The notes under the pieces were generated by a model, which saw only the letters and a list, made by a program, of their open reading frames with translations, was not told the DNA's origin and searched no databases. From NCBI GenBank assembly GCA_008360975.2, contig CM039183.1, positions 36,447,850-36,511,849 on the forward strand: 64,000 nt of DNA, given 5' to 3'. Numbering within the stretch: position 1 is the first letter of the stretch; every line of letters begins with the position of its first letter. The position numbers and the translations under genes were made by a program. Below, piece after piece: positions 1 to 12,500 of this stretch. This DNA comes from Lichenostomus cassidix (taxonomy: Eukaryota > Chordata > Aves > Passeriformes > Meliphagidae).

Positions 1-2650
1 GCACCCTTAAAGTGACATCATTTGCTATGCTTTTAGGAATCAGCTTATTGCTCTAATTCCTTTTTATGAGATTCAAATTTGCATGTCTCATTCTTCAACC
101 AGTCATTACCAATCTTTGCTTACCATGGCTCTAATTTCACTGCTTGTCCCTTAGTCACTAGCTTAGATACTGATCTCCCCCATGCACAGTGGAATCAGTG
201 TGTAATCTTCCTTTCTTTTTTCAAGGACAAAACACTTATCTGCGGTACAATTAAATGTCTCCACACATACTTCACTTCTATCCCTCCTAAAATTTTTTTA
301 TTGTTTTTGTTGATATAAAATTATTTATTTAAGATCTCAACTTGGCACTTTCTTTCTTATAATAATTTCTCTTTAACATCTGTCCATTCCAGCTTCATTT
401 ATTTTTTACAAGTTTCAGCTGCCAGGAAAGATATTTCCTTCTCTCCAAACAGGAAAACAAACACAGCTTTCACATTCTCAGTTATGCTTTGTATAGGCTG
501 TCTGAGATTCTAAGGTAGCTGTCAAGCTAAATCTAGTTGTTCTATGAGCTGTGAAACCAATAAACTTTGCTGTCCTGGAGTATTTCCTATATCCATGCCC
601 CATACTCCTGCAATTACTGCAGCTTTTCTCATGTCCTCTATAATCTCATTATCTGGAACATCATCAGTTCTTCTTCCTGACCTCCAGATTCTTCTATAGT
701 ACCTTGGGCCAGTAAGTTCAAAAGTAATTTACGAACAACGGAAGGACAAAATGGTTTTACTAGAAATTCTATGTTACTCTAAAATGAAATAACTTTAAAG
801 CATCAGCTGAGTAGAATTTTTCTTATTTTGCATGCAAATCCATAAATCTACAAAACAAGAGTTAGTTAATTTGCTCATATGTGATGTTAACTCTGAAATT
901 ACAGATGCAACATAAATGCCAGCAGTTAGTACTTCACTAGCACCCCAGTTTTATTAGGATTAGGCTTCTTCTGCAAAAAACCCAGACAGCTTAGCACAGG
1001 AACCCAAACACCTCAAATACTCAACAGTTCTTCTTGTGTTTCCACAACAAATACATATACATACACGATTATACGACAGAAAAAAATGCAAATGCAGAAG
1101 CAAAGTAGAATACATTTAATCAAATATCAAGAATAAAAGTGTAGTTGATACACGCTGATGATATTAATCATTGCAATATTTAAGACACCTAAGCACAGAA
1201 GTATGAATTGTACCATCTGAAACAGCTTTTGAACTTCCTATTGCTTTAGAAACCAAGAGTCAAAGCAATGAATCTCGATTCAGTTTACTAAATAATAGAA
1301 AGAAAGTCTTGACTAGATATGATAATTCTGACATTCCAAGGAAATTACATCATGAACAGTTCTGTATATCCAGAAAGCAATTTTTAATTTAACCTGGCAA
1401 TGGACTGTATGTTTTAGTCAACAACAAACTTGGTTGCAAGTGTTAAACTGGGCTGAAAATCTGTGTTTCATGCTGACATAAAATGGCAGTAACACCAACA
1501 CATCCAGCTTGCCAGGAAGGGGTTCAGAAGCTTCTGACAACACAGACACCCCAATCTAGCAACGTGCAACTGACAGCTTCTACAATTCACAGGATTTTTT
1601 TTATTCTTACACTTTCACTTATATATATGTTTTCACATGTAAGTGGAGCACATTGCTGTTTATGCTATACAGGTATGCATTAACACTTCTCAAAGCTGAT
1701 GCACTGGAGACTGACAGCAATTCACATTTCTACACCTTCTTTTGTGTGCTGGAACTCCCCAAAGCAACAAATACCATACCCAAAGAGAAACAGTGATAGG
1801 TCATCAATACAGTAGTGACTTTCTGTACTCAGGCTTAGCAGCCATTCTGAGTACAACAATATGTCTACAATACGAGTAGCAATTAATCTGAATAGTTCTG
1901 CCTGCAAGGGACCTTTTATGCAATCACCTGCACTAGTACAGATTGTACCTGCAGCTCTTTGATACCACTGTAGAAGGATAGCAATTTCATTAAAGCAGTA
2001 TTTGCACTCTGCTGAAAGGCCAGTGGGTTTCCCCAGGTTTCTGAATTGTCTTAAATGTGTGATCTTATGCTAAACCCTGGCTATTGGAATGAACTGCGAA
2101 ATGCACACACAGGGTAAACAAAACTGTATAAAGCAACTGCAGCTGCACTGGTAGTGGTAGTAAAAAACAACTTGAACCTCTCTTTCAATGCTTCTTACTG
2201 CTCACTACAGATGAACAGCCCTCTGCATTTACTAAGGAGAACAGTTTGCTAACCTTCAGGAGCTGAAATTCAGATACCTACTTAGAGCTGCTCTTCTGTG
2301 CTCCCTGCTCCTCTTTTAGCTTCACACATTTATGAGTTCAGTGGTTTGGAGAGCACTTCTTTGGGCTTTCTGATCTGGAACCACCCCTCCAGCATCACAC
2401 ACCTGTGCAGGCACAGCAGCACACAGCACAGCAGCAGCCATGTAGCTATCCTCCAGGGGTCACAATTGGGTTACAAATTCTATAAAATGTGATGACTGTG
2501 CAGCCTGATTTAGAGCAATTTATTCACATCCTTCTTCATTAAGATTCAAATGGAATAAGTAAGATAGAAATTGAACAGATACAGAAATTGTGCATGGCTT
2601 GCTTCTGTAGTCAGTAAACATTTATTCACTAGGCACAGCTCTCCCTCGTG

Positions 2651-2675
2651 CTCTCTCTCTCTCATATTCTCTCTC
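2651..2675. repeat. CT-rich microsatellite in intron 2
   Basis: CTCTCTCTCTCTC followed by a short interruption and CTCTCTCTTTCCC. It lies about 200 bp downstream of exon 2 in the PRKN sense. Confidence 0.85.
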
Positions 2676-2870
2676 TTTCCCTACCCTTCCTGCTTGCTGT
2701 TTTAATGCATAATTAAGAAGGTCAGAATTAATGAAGCAGTGTGGAGTAAAGTTCAAGGAATCCCCAGGCACTATTTATTTTATTAGATCTCAGGCATGAA
2801 CATCAGATTGGCAGCATTAGAGGCAGAGGCAGTGTAGCTGGCAGCAGTCCAGAGGAGAAGCTACCAAGGG

Positions 2871-2878
2871 ATTCTTAC
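2871..2878 (-). promoter_or_regulatory. PRKN intron 2 5' splice site
   Basis: The exon ends CAG and is followed on the minus strand by GTAAGAAT, a near-consensus U1 donor site. The open frame reads through into the intron for only five codons (VRIPW) before a stop, as expected for intronic sequence. Confidence 0.9.
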
Positions 2879-3042
2879 CTGCAGTGTCAAGTCATTGCTG
2901 AGCTCCCTCCCTGCAAAAATCACCCGCAGCTGGTCAGCTGGAACTCCCTGTCGCTGGGCAACTGCCTCCTTCAGCTGGAGGATGCTGGCATCCGAACCAA
3001 CCTCCACCGGGAAGCCGTGGCTGGAGTTGAACCTGACAAACA
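2879..3042 (-). CDS. PRKN: PRKN (parkin) exon 2, ubiquitin-like domain
   Basis: This is an internal coding exon of parkin, the RBR E3 ubiquitin ligase that acts with PINK1 in mitophagy. Read on the minus strand it starts TGTTTGTCAGG right after an AG and ends ACACTGCAG right before GTAAGA. The 164-bp length and the phases (entry after the first base of codon 3, exit after codon 57) match human exon 2 as I recall it. It encodes residues 3-57: strand b1 (FVRFNSS), b2 (GFPVEV), helix a1 ([14 protein letters not shown]) and b3 (LRVIFAG), most of the N-terminal ubiquitin-like domain. Key residues K27, R33, R42, I44 and A46 are kept. Compared with the remembered human protein, 46 of 55 residues match; changes are D18G, T21A, F24L, V29A, K32Q, K48R, R51S, W54L and V56L. 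An upstream in-frame ATG at 3071-3073 is intronic and is not the start; the true start codon lies in exon 1, outside the part I can identify. No frameshift or stop is present. Confidence 0.97.
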
Positions 3043-3080
3043 CTGAACAAGAGCAAAAGATCTTTTTAAGCAAGCATTTC
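3043..3080 (-). promoter_or_regulatory. PRKN intron 1 3' splice site and polypyrimidine tract
   Basis: On the minus strand the intron ends with a T-rich run, TCTTTTGCTCTTGTTCAG, directly before exon 2. A plausible branch-point context (GCTTAAA) lies about 24 nt upstream of the AG. There is no competing AG between the two. The assignment rests on the exact fit of the exon border to the known parkin exon 2 start. Confidence 0.9.
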
Positions 3081-4430
3081 TCATGACATGTTTATACTAG
3101 AATGACTGTGAGAGGCTTATTCTTCAATTTCAGGAAGTATGTATTATTTTCAGAGAAAAGCTATTAATACTCCAGTGTAGTATTTTTACCCCCTCATGGA
3201 ACAGCCAGTGATCAATAAATAAAACCCATGCATTTCCCCTTGGCAGTGTTAGAAGTGACACAGAGCATCTAGAATCAAAAGCAACCCAGCTAGACAGCTG
3301 CCTAAGTAGTTGCTACCTGGCACAATAGATTTTCAGTTCAGTCCTGACCTTCACAGGCAGAGGGCACATGTGCTTTCTCTGCCCCTCATGCACTTTCCCA
3401 ACACATATAACAAATAAATGCAGGAAACTGAGGTATGCTCTAGAGCCAAAATATATTAAATTCAACAAGGGAAAACAATTCGTTGTTACAAGGTAAAGCA
3501 CAGTCATATAGACTGGCCTCCCACAAATATAATTCCACAAAAGATAATGATGGAGAGAAAATCACATGCTAGAAGTAAACACAACCACAGAATTCTATAT
3601 CTGGGAATGTTGTATTACAGCACAGTCTTTTCAGAGTTCACTAAAATATCTGCAGTACATAACTCCTGTCAGCATCCACCTTCAGTGCAGAAAATCACTA
3701 CTGCACCAGTCATATCATTTTTAGAGCTGCTGCAACTGGTTTATACACCCAGAGAAGCCCAGCAAACAAACTCATAAGCTTCCTGCCATTCAGCTGGCAG
3801 AGCTGTTTTTCATAAGGAGTCTGAATGCACTCATTGAGCCCTTGGTCAGGGGAATGACTGCAAGACCTATGAAACAGGAAAAGCCCTTCATTACATCCAT
3901 ATCAGTCATGGGATTGTATGTACAGTAGACATGTTTCCAGTGGACTGCTTCCACCAATACCTTCACAGGCAGGAAGCAAAGGAATTAGCAAAACCCAATA
4001 TAAAACAAAAGAAATCATTTATATCAATTATACCTGTCACCTAAACTGCTTGGGTATTGATTGCAACAACCAATCTTTTTAATGATTTATTTCCCCTTCC
4101 CATTGCAATCTTTTAGCTGAAGATGTTATTTTGCATTTTTGTTGACTGACAGAAGCATAAGCTCAAAAGTACTTACAGAGTTTAAAGGAATAACTATTTT
4201 TAAAACTAAAAATAAGAGCTCTATGATTTTTTCCAAAGTACAGTCTACCTGACATCCCTAAAGGCATCAGATCCTTTAAGAATATTTGAAAATGGCTGTG
4301 GTTGCTACTGTTGTTTTGCTGAGCCACCAATGTTGTAAGTATTTGCAATTTCACATCTTCAATTAAGATCTGGCTAATATTAAAGGGGATAAGGCCATAT
4401 TCCAATAAAATTAAATGCAACATTTTCAGT
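3081..4430. other. Intron without recognisable features
   Basis: AT-rich sequence with several stop-bounded ORFs of 75-95 codons and no family resemblance. I see no repeat or regulatory signature here. Confidence 0.6.
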
Positions 4431-4439
4431 TTTTTACTT

Positions 4440-4600
4440 GAAAGTACCATCTTAATGTACTAAAATGCAGGGTAAGGTTGCACAATGAAGTGTTAGGCAG
4501 GTGCCCTGAAGTGTGTTATGCAGCTTCCTGCAGTACATCTCGTTATGGGGTTTGATTTCTATTAAAGGGCGTTCTGGAAATAACTAAAAAAAAAAAAAAA
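4440..4600 (+). other. Possible 3' end of a polyadenylated retrocopy (uncertain)
   Basis: A stretch ending with ATTAAA (about 4560), then about 21 nt, then a pure run of 15 A (4586-4600) resembles an mRNA 3' end with a poly(A) tail. The upstream 120 bp is slightly richer in GC than its surroundings but has no coding frame that I recognise. I found no convincing target-site duplication around it, so chance juxtaposition of a poly(A) run and a signal hexamer remains likely. Confidence 0.25.
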
Positions 4601-4727
4601 CCTGCGCAAGCTGTATATTCAGACTGTTCAGAAGAATCAGTGGAACCTGAATTTTGTTTTTATTATGATTTGGAGACCAAAGGTGGATGTACATGACTAA
4701 AATTAGTTACAGACAGTGGGAATTGAA

Positions 4728-4761
4728 CATTTCCCATCTCCCATTTCCCATTTCCTATCTT
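4728..4761. repeat. Short tandem repeat, unit about CATTTCCC
   Basis: Four imperfect copies of an 8-bp unit (CATTTCCC, CATCTCCC, CATTTCCC, CATTTCCT) follow one another. Confidence 0.8.
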
Positions 4762-4858
4762 TCCAGGAGCACTCATAATTCTCAACTGGAAATGCCAATA
4801 GCAAAATATGTGATTAAATCAATGGGGAATATACTTTTTTAATATGCTACATTGTGTC

Positions 4859-4898
4859 TATATATATACGTATGTGTATATATATATATATATATAAT
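4859..4898. repeat. (TA)n microsatellite, imperfect
   Basis: TATATATA, a CGTATGTG interruption, then about eleven TA units. It is the longest alternating TA tract in the window and would be highly flexible and prone to melting. Confidence 0.9.
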
Positions 4899-5903
4899 AC
4901 ACTTATATAGGTATGATCACATACACGCATAAAAGGTACACATGTGCACCTCCAAAGAGCTCTTCCTAACTAACACATAACCCTCTTTCTCTTTAGTCTT
5001 GCAAAAGCCAATGCTATTGGTTTTGGAAATGAAAAAAAATCAGCAGATGCAGTGATTGCAAATCAAATGTGGTGGTAAAAGGAAAGTGTTTGATAAAAGA
5101 AGTATAAGAAAGCACCATTTAAATTAATTGTACAGTGGTATTTATTTTTAAAGGGAGTATAAACCAAACTTACTGGAAACATAAGTTTAACATCAAGAAT
5201 CCCAAACCCTTCTCTGAAATAAATTTATTTTTATTCACTTACAACAGGTATATTCTCCTCCTCTGGATGTGTATGAGGTATCAGAAATTTAGTCTCACAA
5301 TTCTGGCCACAAGCAAACATGGGAAATGAATGTGAGTGCATCGTTTTGCACTTCACAGCACAGAACCCTGAGAGCTAACTCAGGAAAAAATGCGAAAATG
5401 CCAAATTTGCTTTCTGGGAAATTCTAAGCCACAAATATTTTACCCTTAAGCATTTTTATTCTATTATATAATGTAAAAGAACAGAAGATAGCTTACTTGC
5501 ACAGAGCATAAAAAGATTGAATACAAACCCTCAGTCTGTGGAATAAAACCAGAATTTCATTAATATAATATTTCAAGATGCCTTTTTAGGAAAAAAAACA
5601 CCCTTTTTTTCTTTTTGACATTTCACCTCAATAACTAAATAATCAATATCAATTTGATATTCTTAAAAACACACATTATTCAAGAGATCACAGGTGAAGT
5701 TCTACAGACACTCAAGAGCTCTTCTAAATACATACGTTGAAAAGATTTAGAATTTAAAGTTTGTCTGCTGGAATTTAAATAAATATTGACTTAATAGAAG
5801 ATTAGAGAATTTACCTGAGGCCTAAACTGCTGGCAGAAATCCAAAAGAAATAAATTGAGTATTTCAATTTGGGGCAGGTATGTAGGGGAGTTGCAGAATT
5901 TAA

Positions 5904-6005
5904 ATGAAGGTTGGAAGAAACCTTGGGGTCAGTCAGGCACCCCTGCCAGGCTCTCAACAGGCCACGTTTCAGAGCCCTGGGATTCAGCAGCCTGTCTTCT
6001 TTGGC
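5904..6005 (-). mobile_element. Possible old CR1 LINE 3' fragment, degenerate
   Basis: Plus-strand text GGTTGGAAGAAACCTTGGGGTC followed by a CCCCTGCCAGG stretch and later AGCAGCCTG resembles the reverse complement of the CR1 3' region (GGTTGGAAGGGACCTT... CCCCTGCCA...). It is too diverged for a firm call and has lost the ATTCTATGA terminus. It would be in PRKN sense orientation. Confidence 0.35.
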
Positions 6006-6422
6006 AAGTGATATCAAAAGTTCCAAAGCTTTAGTCCACATTGTTATCAATCCAACAGGTTTTCCAGTTCTTAATGAAGAAGATAAATTTAAAATATTGC
6101 AGAAGCTTAGGCCTTGCTTGTGAACAAACTGTGAAGACAGTCTTGATATAGAGAATCAAAGCAACTGAATTCTGCCAAAAATGAAAGAAAGTTGCTGACG
6201 TCTTTACACTGGTGCATGCACAACACAAAATTCCTTTTTAATTTTGACATAAAATAGCTAATTATTTTTCTTCCTAAAGTAATGAATCACACAATCCTAC
6301 TTTGCTTCACACCAAGCACAAGCTATGATATAAAACATATAATTTGTGGAAAAAGAATACATATATTTAAAGTTTAAGATCTTACTGATAAAGATCTAAT
6401 TCCTCATTCTTCCTATGAACAG

Positions 6423-6442
6423 AAAAAAAAAAAAAAAAAAAA
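6423..6442. repeat. A20 homopolymer
   Basis: Twenty consecutive A, with no upstream poly(A) signal in range and no flanking duplication that I can find. Confidence 0.95.
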
Positions 6443-6567
6443 GAATGTCATGAAAGTTTAACCTAAAGACCTAACCTATAAAGTGTAAAATATGGGAAAC
6501 TTTTTTATTTTTAGAAGCCCTTTTCCTGCTGAGGTCAGAAAGAAGAGCTTTGAAATGTTACTTTCTT

Positions 6568-6590
6568 AAGATTTGGGGGGGGGAAATCTT
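6568..6590. repeat. G9 run bracketed by 7-bp inverted repeats
   Basis: AAGATTT, nine G, then AAATCTT. The arms are perfectly complementary, so the G run sits exactly in the loop of a potential hairpin. Confidence 0.85.
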
Positions 6591-6591
6591 G

Positions 6592-9500
6592 TGAAATCTG
6601 TCTGTGATGATCAGATCCTCTTTGCCTCAGCACAAGACGAGAGAACACAACTCTTCTTAGCTCAAAAAAACTACATCTATACTATTTCACACTTGAAAGT
6701 ATTATCCCTTCCTTTTCAGTATTAAATTTTTCTCATAAACTGTGATTAATAATTTATCCAGTACAGCTAACCATCTTATTACAGATTAAAACCAGGAAAA
6801 TGCACAGAAAGGACAAGTAAGGCAAGAGAAGGCAGGAATCCAGACAATGTAAAATTCTTGCCTCCTGATAAAGTACTGTAGAAATGTTCTGAAGTCCTTC
6901 TATTACCACACAACTGGGCATCACCTCTCAATGCACAGGATGAAGGTAGCCGTTCCAAGTATCTTTTTTATTTCAGTGAATAAAATAAAAACATATAAAG
7001 CACATTTTTCACATCCCTGGGGCTTTTGCATCTTCAGTCATACAAGATACTGTTCTAGTATTTTAATCTTTAGACTCAATTAGCATTGAAGACACTTTAT
7101 AAACCCCAGTGAATATCAGTTGCTGCCTGGAATTTCTACAACTTAAATTGTAGAAATGCAACTGTAGGATATATGCAGTGCGAGAAACTAGCAGCAGAGC
7201 ACAAGATAATGGGATGGCAGTAAATCTTATTCCACAACTTTTTATTGTTATTTCCCAGTACCAGGGGAACTGAAAAAAGGGAAAGAAGTAAAGCAAAAGA
7301 CTGAAGAGGAATAAAAAATGGAAAAATATGAGTTGAAGAGACTCTACAAGCTGAGGTCAGGACTGGAAAAGAGTAACTCAGAATTGTGTCAGGCTCGTAT
7401 TATACAACCAGTCAGTACATGTTAATGAAAGTCCAATCAAATGGTTAAACAACTTTATGCAAAGTTCTTTGAACTTTGTCTTTCCACAGCAACTTAAGCA
7501 GCCTGGAACTGATATGGTTCTTTTCTTCACTTATCTGTACATTTAGATTCTACACTGCAATAGGAGGCCTTCCCAACACCTTTAGCTGCCAAACTGCTCT
7601 CCCTGCACTGGAGAGCAAGGTGGTTCAGTCAGCTCCACTTTAATTTCTACTCTACTTCCAGTGCATCAAGTCCCACTTTGAAGGCTGTCACTGTCACAGA
7701 GCTCTGGCCAACTGGCTTGCCTGTTCTTTTCCTTGACATAAATATGTGATAAAATCTCATCATTGGAATAACCAGTCCCATAGCAATTAATGTATCCCTT
7801 TCATCAATTAGCAAAAATATCCTTAGCACTCTCCAAGAAAACTCTCAAACAGATGTCTTTTCATCAAAAAGTTGCCAAATTCCAACAATTTGGAGCTAAG
7901 ATGAGATAGCAGGATCCCAAGTCTTGATGCCCTTGCACTGAACATTCTGCCAACAATTCCCTTCTTCTTTAGAGAAGGAAATCCAACTACAGAACCTCTG
8001 TTGTCTACACAAGGAGGGGGATAGTGTCTCAGAGATAAATGATTTCACACATTTCAGTCTGTATGGCTAAACACCAACAGCTTGAACATTACCTCAAGAT
8101 GAGTGGGTTGCCGTTGCAGATATTGATGCATTGGTATGACACTTTCCTGGAAAAACGCCCTGGTGTGTATTTTCACCAGGTCCAGAGTGACAGGTATATG
8201 CAATGAAGTTAACCCTGACTTAGTGAGTTACCACTCACTGCTGAGCCACGATAACTGGAAGGATTAGGTCTTCTCGATCACTGCATTTGTGAAATAAAAT
8301 TAATGCACAGTAATGTAAGCCAACTTCACAGCCGCAGCAGAAAAAGAGCCTACACAGGCAATAAGTGGCAACTCATTAAGCTGGAGTAATTTGGTTCCTT
8401 CTGATCATTTGTAAATTACCTTCACCTAACGAATGATTTTATGATGTAGTCACACATAGAGAGCGATGTAGTAATCTAACATAAACAATGTCTATAAAAC
8501 CTCATCCTTGGTGAGGTTATTTCTCCCCTTAGAAAGGAATAAACTCTCAGGAAAACATCTTTAGTGCTGGCTAACACCAAATGAATATAATAAAAAATGT
8601 TCCTTGATCATTAACTCAAATTTTAAGATTGAAATTTCTGATGGCTTTATTTACTTTTTTAATAAAAATAACAACTGGCTTTTATTCAAACTACTGTTTA
8701 GGGAAAGCAAGACAGTATTATTCAAAAATATTAAATATGTACCTGGTTACAGTTTTCTATAAAGTCAAGAGCAGCACAGAAAGGCTGAGTAGGGACAGGA
8801 CATTCACCTCCATCACAAGATTTAGGGGGCATCATATTAAATTTATATGAGCTATGTTCAGAAGAGGCAAAATTGCTATGTTTGCCCACTCTACTAGCAG
8901 CAGACCTTCTGGAAAACTCTGCCAGAGACCTAGTAGATGCACGTTGTATAAATTCAGCTCAATAAGAGAAAAGAAATGGGTAGTTTCAGACAGCTCAGTA
9001 ATCTCTATACTGGAAACAAAAGAACAACATACACAAGTATGTAATAAATAGTTTATGTGTAGGTTTTGAGTTCAGAAAAACAACACCTCTCAGTTGTATG
9101 CTGAGTCAAAGAGGAACTTATGACTGCAAGGAAAGTAAAAAATAACAGATACCATCACACGATTTTTCCTCCCCTCATTTTTAGGAAAATACATTTTAAA
9201 GCTCCTTTCATTTGAGTTAAAAATAGTTGAAAGAAAATCAGGGAGAAATATCATCTATGCCTGCCCTATGGTCTTTCTTCAGAAGGGTCTTTGCTTATGG
9301 TCACTGCTGCAGACAATAATACATTTACAGTTGTTTTTTTTACAGGGCATTAAGAGCTTCTTCTGAAGAAGAGTTCTCTTTTGTAGCTGTGTTGGGTTTG
9401 TATTTTCATACACATACACCTATAGAATGTAAGACTGAGTAACAAGCAGGCAGGTTAACAATTTCCTCCTGATTCTTCATGCTACCAAGTAATCCAAACC

Positions 9501-12500
9501 AAGAATAGAGGCAAATAAAAAAGACAAGAGCTCAGCACTAGTCTCTTTTTCCCTCCAGAGCTATGCATGCACATGTAGTTGCTTTCTTCTATTGCAGTGA
9601 GGCAATTTTTAAACTCAGCAATTCTCGCAGTAACCTAATTTAGTTCTAGGAAGTATGCCTTTTAATCCAAGACACATGCTAAATTTGTCCAGTAAATTAT
9701 TTCCTGTGATTAATTCACTCAGTTTTACTATTCTCTTTAAGTTGGAGGAATGCATAGCTAGCTAACTCAACACTACAATTATGTTGGCATTTCCTTTATA
9801 AGTCTCTTTAAAAATGCTATTTTCCTAGCTATTTTCATCCTGATTTACTGTCTGCTTATGTCAGCACCAAGCTGCCATGAACTTCCTTGATACAAAATCA
9901 ACCTAAATTCATGTTTCATTTTAAATAGATGCATACTGTTCTTTAATGTGCTTGGATATGGATAAGAGTCTTTCAATTTCACATATTTCAAGCCATATGC
10001 TACAGCTTTCTGTATTAATAAGAAGTATTACACTTAAAAATAAAATGTGTACTCTTGCAGCTTTTAAATTACCCCTGTCCTGTGAAAGAATGGGCCAGTA
10101 TTTTTGCGAAGTCCGCATCAGTTCAACAAAATTCATAAGAAGGTCAGAAAAACTGAAGTAGGACGTACTGTAATAGCTTTAAGTCTGTAAAGGGAATTGT
10201 CATGGTGAAGACTTCAGTAGGGAGATTCCACCATTTTAACAGTTACACTCATTTGCAGTTCCACATGAAATTTAACATAATTTTATTGTGGCATCTACGT
10301 TCATCTAAGTACCAGAAGCATTGTTGGGCAGCTGAAGATCCAGTCAAACAAATGTATGATAAATATGGCAGCCGTCACACGTGACTAAGGAAGGAGCTTT
10401 CTCACATTGTGAAGTTTGTTAGATGCTCAGTATAGAACCAAACAAGTATAAAAATTTATAAAATCCACATTACAATGTGGGTTAAAATGGCATATCTATC
10501 ACTGGAATGGTTATGTAGAAACAATTAGTTCCAGACATAACAAAAAAACAGAAGTCACAGAGAAAACATGTCTATATACCCACCTACCAACATGGAAACA
10601 TTTGGTTTCAGTTTGTTTTATTTTTACAAGAACTACAAGAAATAACACCAAGCCAAAACTCAAGGGAATAAACATTGCTACAGCCCTGCTAAGCCCAGGA
10701 CAGTAGGCTGTACAACTACTTCACGGCTGAATGCTGTACAGCCATCTGCATTGCTTGAATGGAGAGGGTGAAGCCATCTGCTCTGGAGAATAGAAACATA
10801 ATAGGGCTTATTTCCTTGATGTTTGCAGATCTAATGTCAGCTTTTCAATGTCTACAGTTCTTCTCTTTTACTCATCCCAACTGAGGGGATCCTAGTATCA
10901 TTACAAACATGTCCCGATTTGTTTTAAAACGCATGACACATGGATGAAACTATTTCTTCATTGAGTTCTTAATTTTAAGGCTACATGCCACAGCCTTTTT
11001 TTTTCTTAAGTATCTTTCCATTTTACCAATTTTACTGATAAATAGTTCTTGACTAGCAGAAAAATAAGCTTTGATGTTCTGGGACAGTCCAATTCCTGTC
11101 CTTCACCTTTAAATGCTAACCTTACCCTACTCCTTTTAAGCAGTGGGCCTTGTCTCCCCCAGGACCTCTTTTCTAAGCAGTAAAACTACAGCAGTAGCAG
11201 AGCAGCCTGAAGAGACACTACCAGGGAGACACTGGGGGCACCAGCAGCCCTGACTGTCCCTGCCTGGCTTCCCCAGGGACTCCACACTCTGCCCAGGGCC
11301 CCTATGGTCACAGTCCCTGCCTCAGCCACACCATTTCTGCAGCAACTTGGAGTCTACCCTGACAGGTTCAACTTAAATTCTTTAGGCAAAATTACATCTG
11401 TTGAGGATGTAATGTAAAGATGAGTTAAAGATCCTAAGTGATTACACTAGCTTTAGTAAAACTATCATATCTGGCAGTAAAATTTAACCCCTTAAATCGA
11501 AAGAGAACTAAAAAATTATGGGTTGCCAGAGAAATTTACAGTTGTGTCATAGAAATGTGTACCCAGCTTTTCTTCTGAATCGGTAAAAAAATGAATTCTT
11601 GTAGCTAAACTTGAAGGTTTACCATATATACAAGATAATTTTCTCTGGAGTTTTTCAAAGCTCTTTCCCACCCTTGTATGGTTGGTTGTTGTTTTTTTTT
11701 TTAACACCTACTTTTCTTATCTATCTCACAGCCAAATAATAAGCATCTCTAAGTCCCTGACACAACCAGCAGGAAAAAAACATATGGCCCAAACTGACTG
11801 CCAAAAATAGTCTGACATTCCTACTATAAAACTGCTAGTTAGCAGGAAAAGAGAAACACCATTTAAAATATCTCAGTGTCACACAAGAATCTTACTAATT
11901 CATTATATTGTCTGAACACAGAGACACAGAGAAATTTATTTGGCCTGTTTAATATTTACATAATATAGTCATTTAGAATCTCCCCTTATATATACTGCAT
12001 GTTTTATTGTATATATATGTTTATGTTAAACCCCCTCATCTCAGATTCCAATTATTTCTGCACAGATTCAAATCCCATTCACTGAGCAGATGTAGACATG
12101 AGCTTGCTAAGATTAGAATATGGGCTCCAAATCACAAAAGTTCTTAACTGGGCACATGATTCAAATACAATTACAAAAATGAGCAGTTAAAAACTCCAAA
12201 TAGTGAAATGCCAAAATAAAGTAGGAGGTCTCTTGGGAGACAGAAAAATGGTGGTATATATAGTATACCAGCTGAATATCATGAGATTAAAATTGTGAAA
12301 CATTTCAGATACCATCAACTTTGCTTCTGTTTTGTTCTTTGGGGTTATTAAAACCAACTCTAAGCATACTGAAAGCATGTATAAATTATAGATAAGCACA
12401 GCAAATACTGAAGACGATGTGGACCTATGCTGTGACACAAATGTACTGAATAAGTTTCTTGTCATTTTACCAATTGTCTATCAATCCTTTTTGCTGGATT

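Larger units (their letters stand above)
1..2878 (-). other. PRKN: PRKN intron 2, 5' portion
   Basis: This is intron sequence downstream of exon 2 in the gene's sense. It is AT-rich and non-coding, with short ORFs of fewer than 80 codons that show no domain. The only local features I see are a CAG/CACAG-rich patch near 2409-2441 and a CT-rich microsatellite at 2651-2675. No transposon can be recognised. Exon 3 is not present, so intron 2 continues beyond the left edge. Confidence 0.85.

Noticed and set aside
2861..3073. A 70-codon minus-strand ORF starting at an ATG at 3071-3073 and running through the parkin exon
   Set aside because: The first ten codons and the last five are intronic; the splice borders and exon length define 2879-3042 as the coding part.
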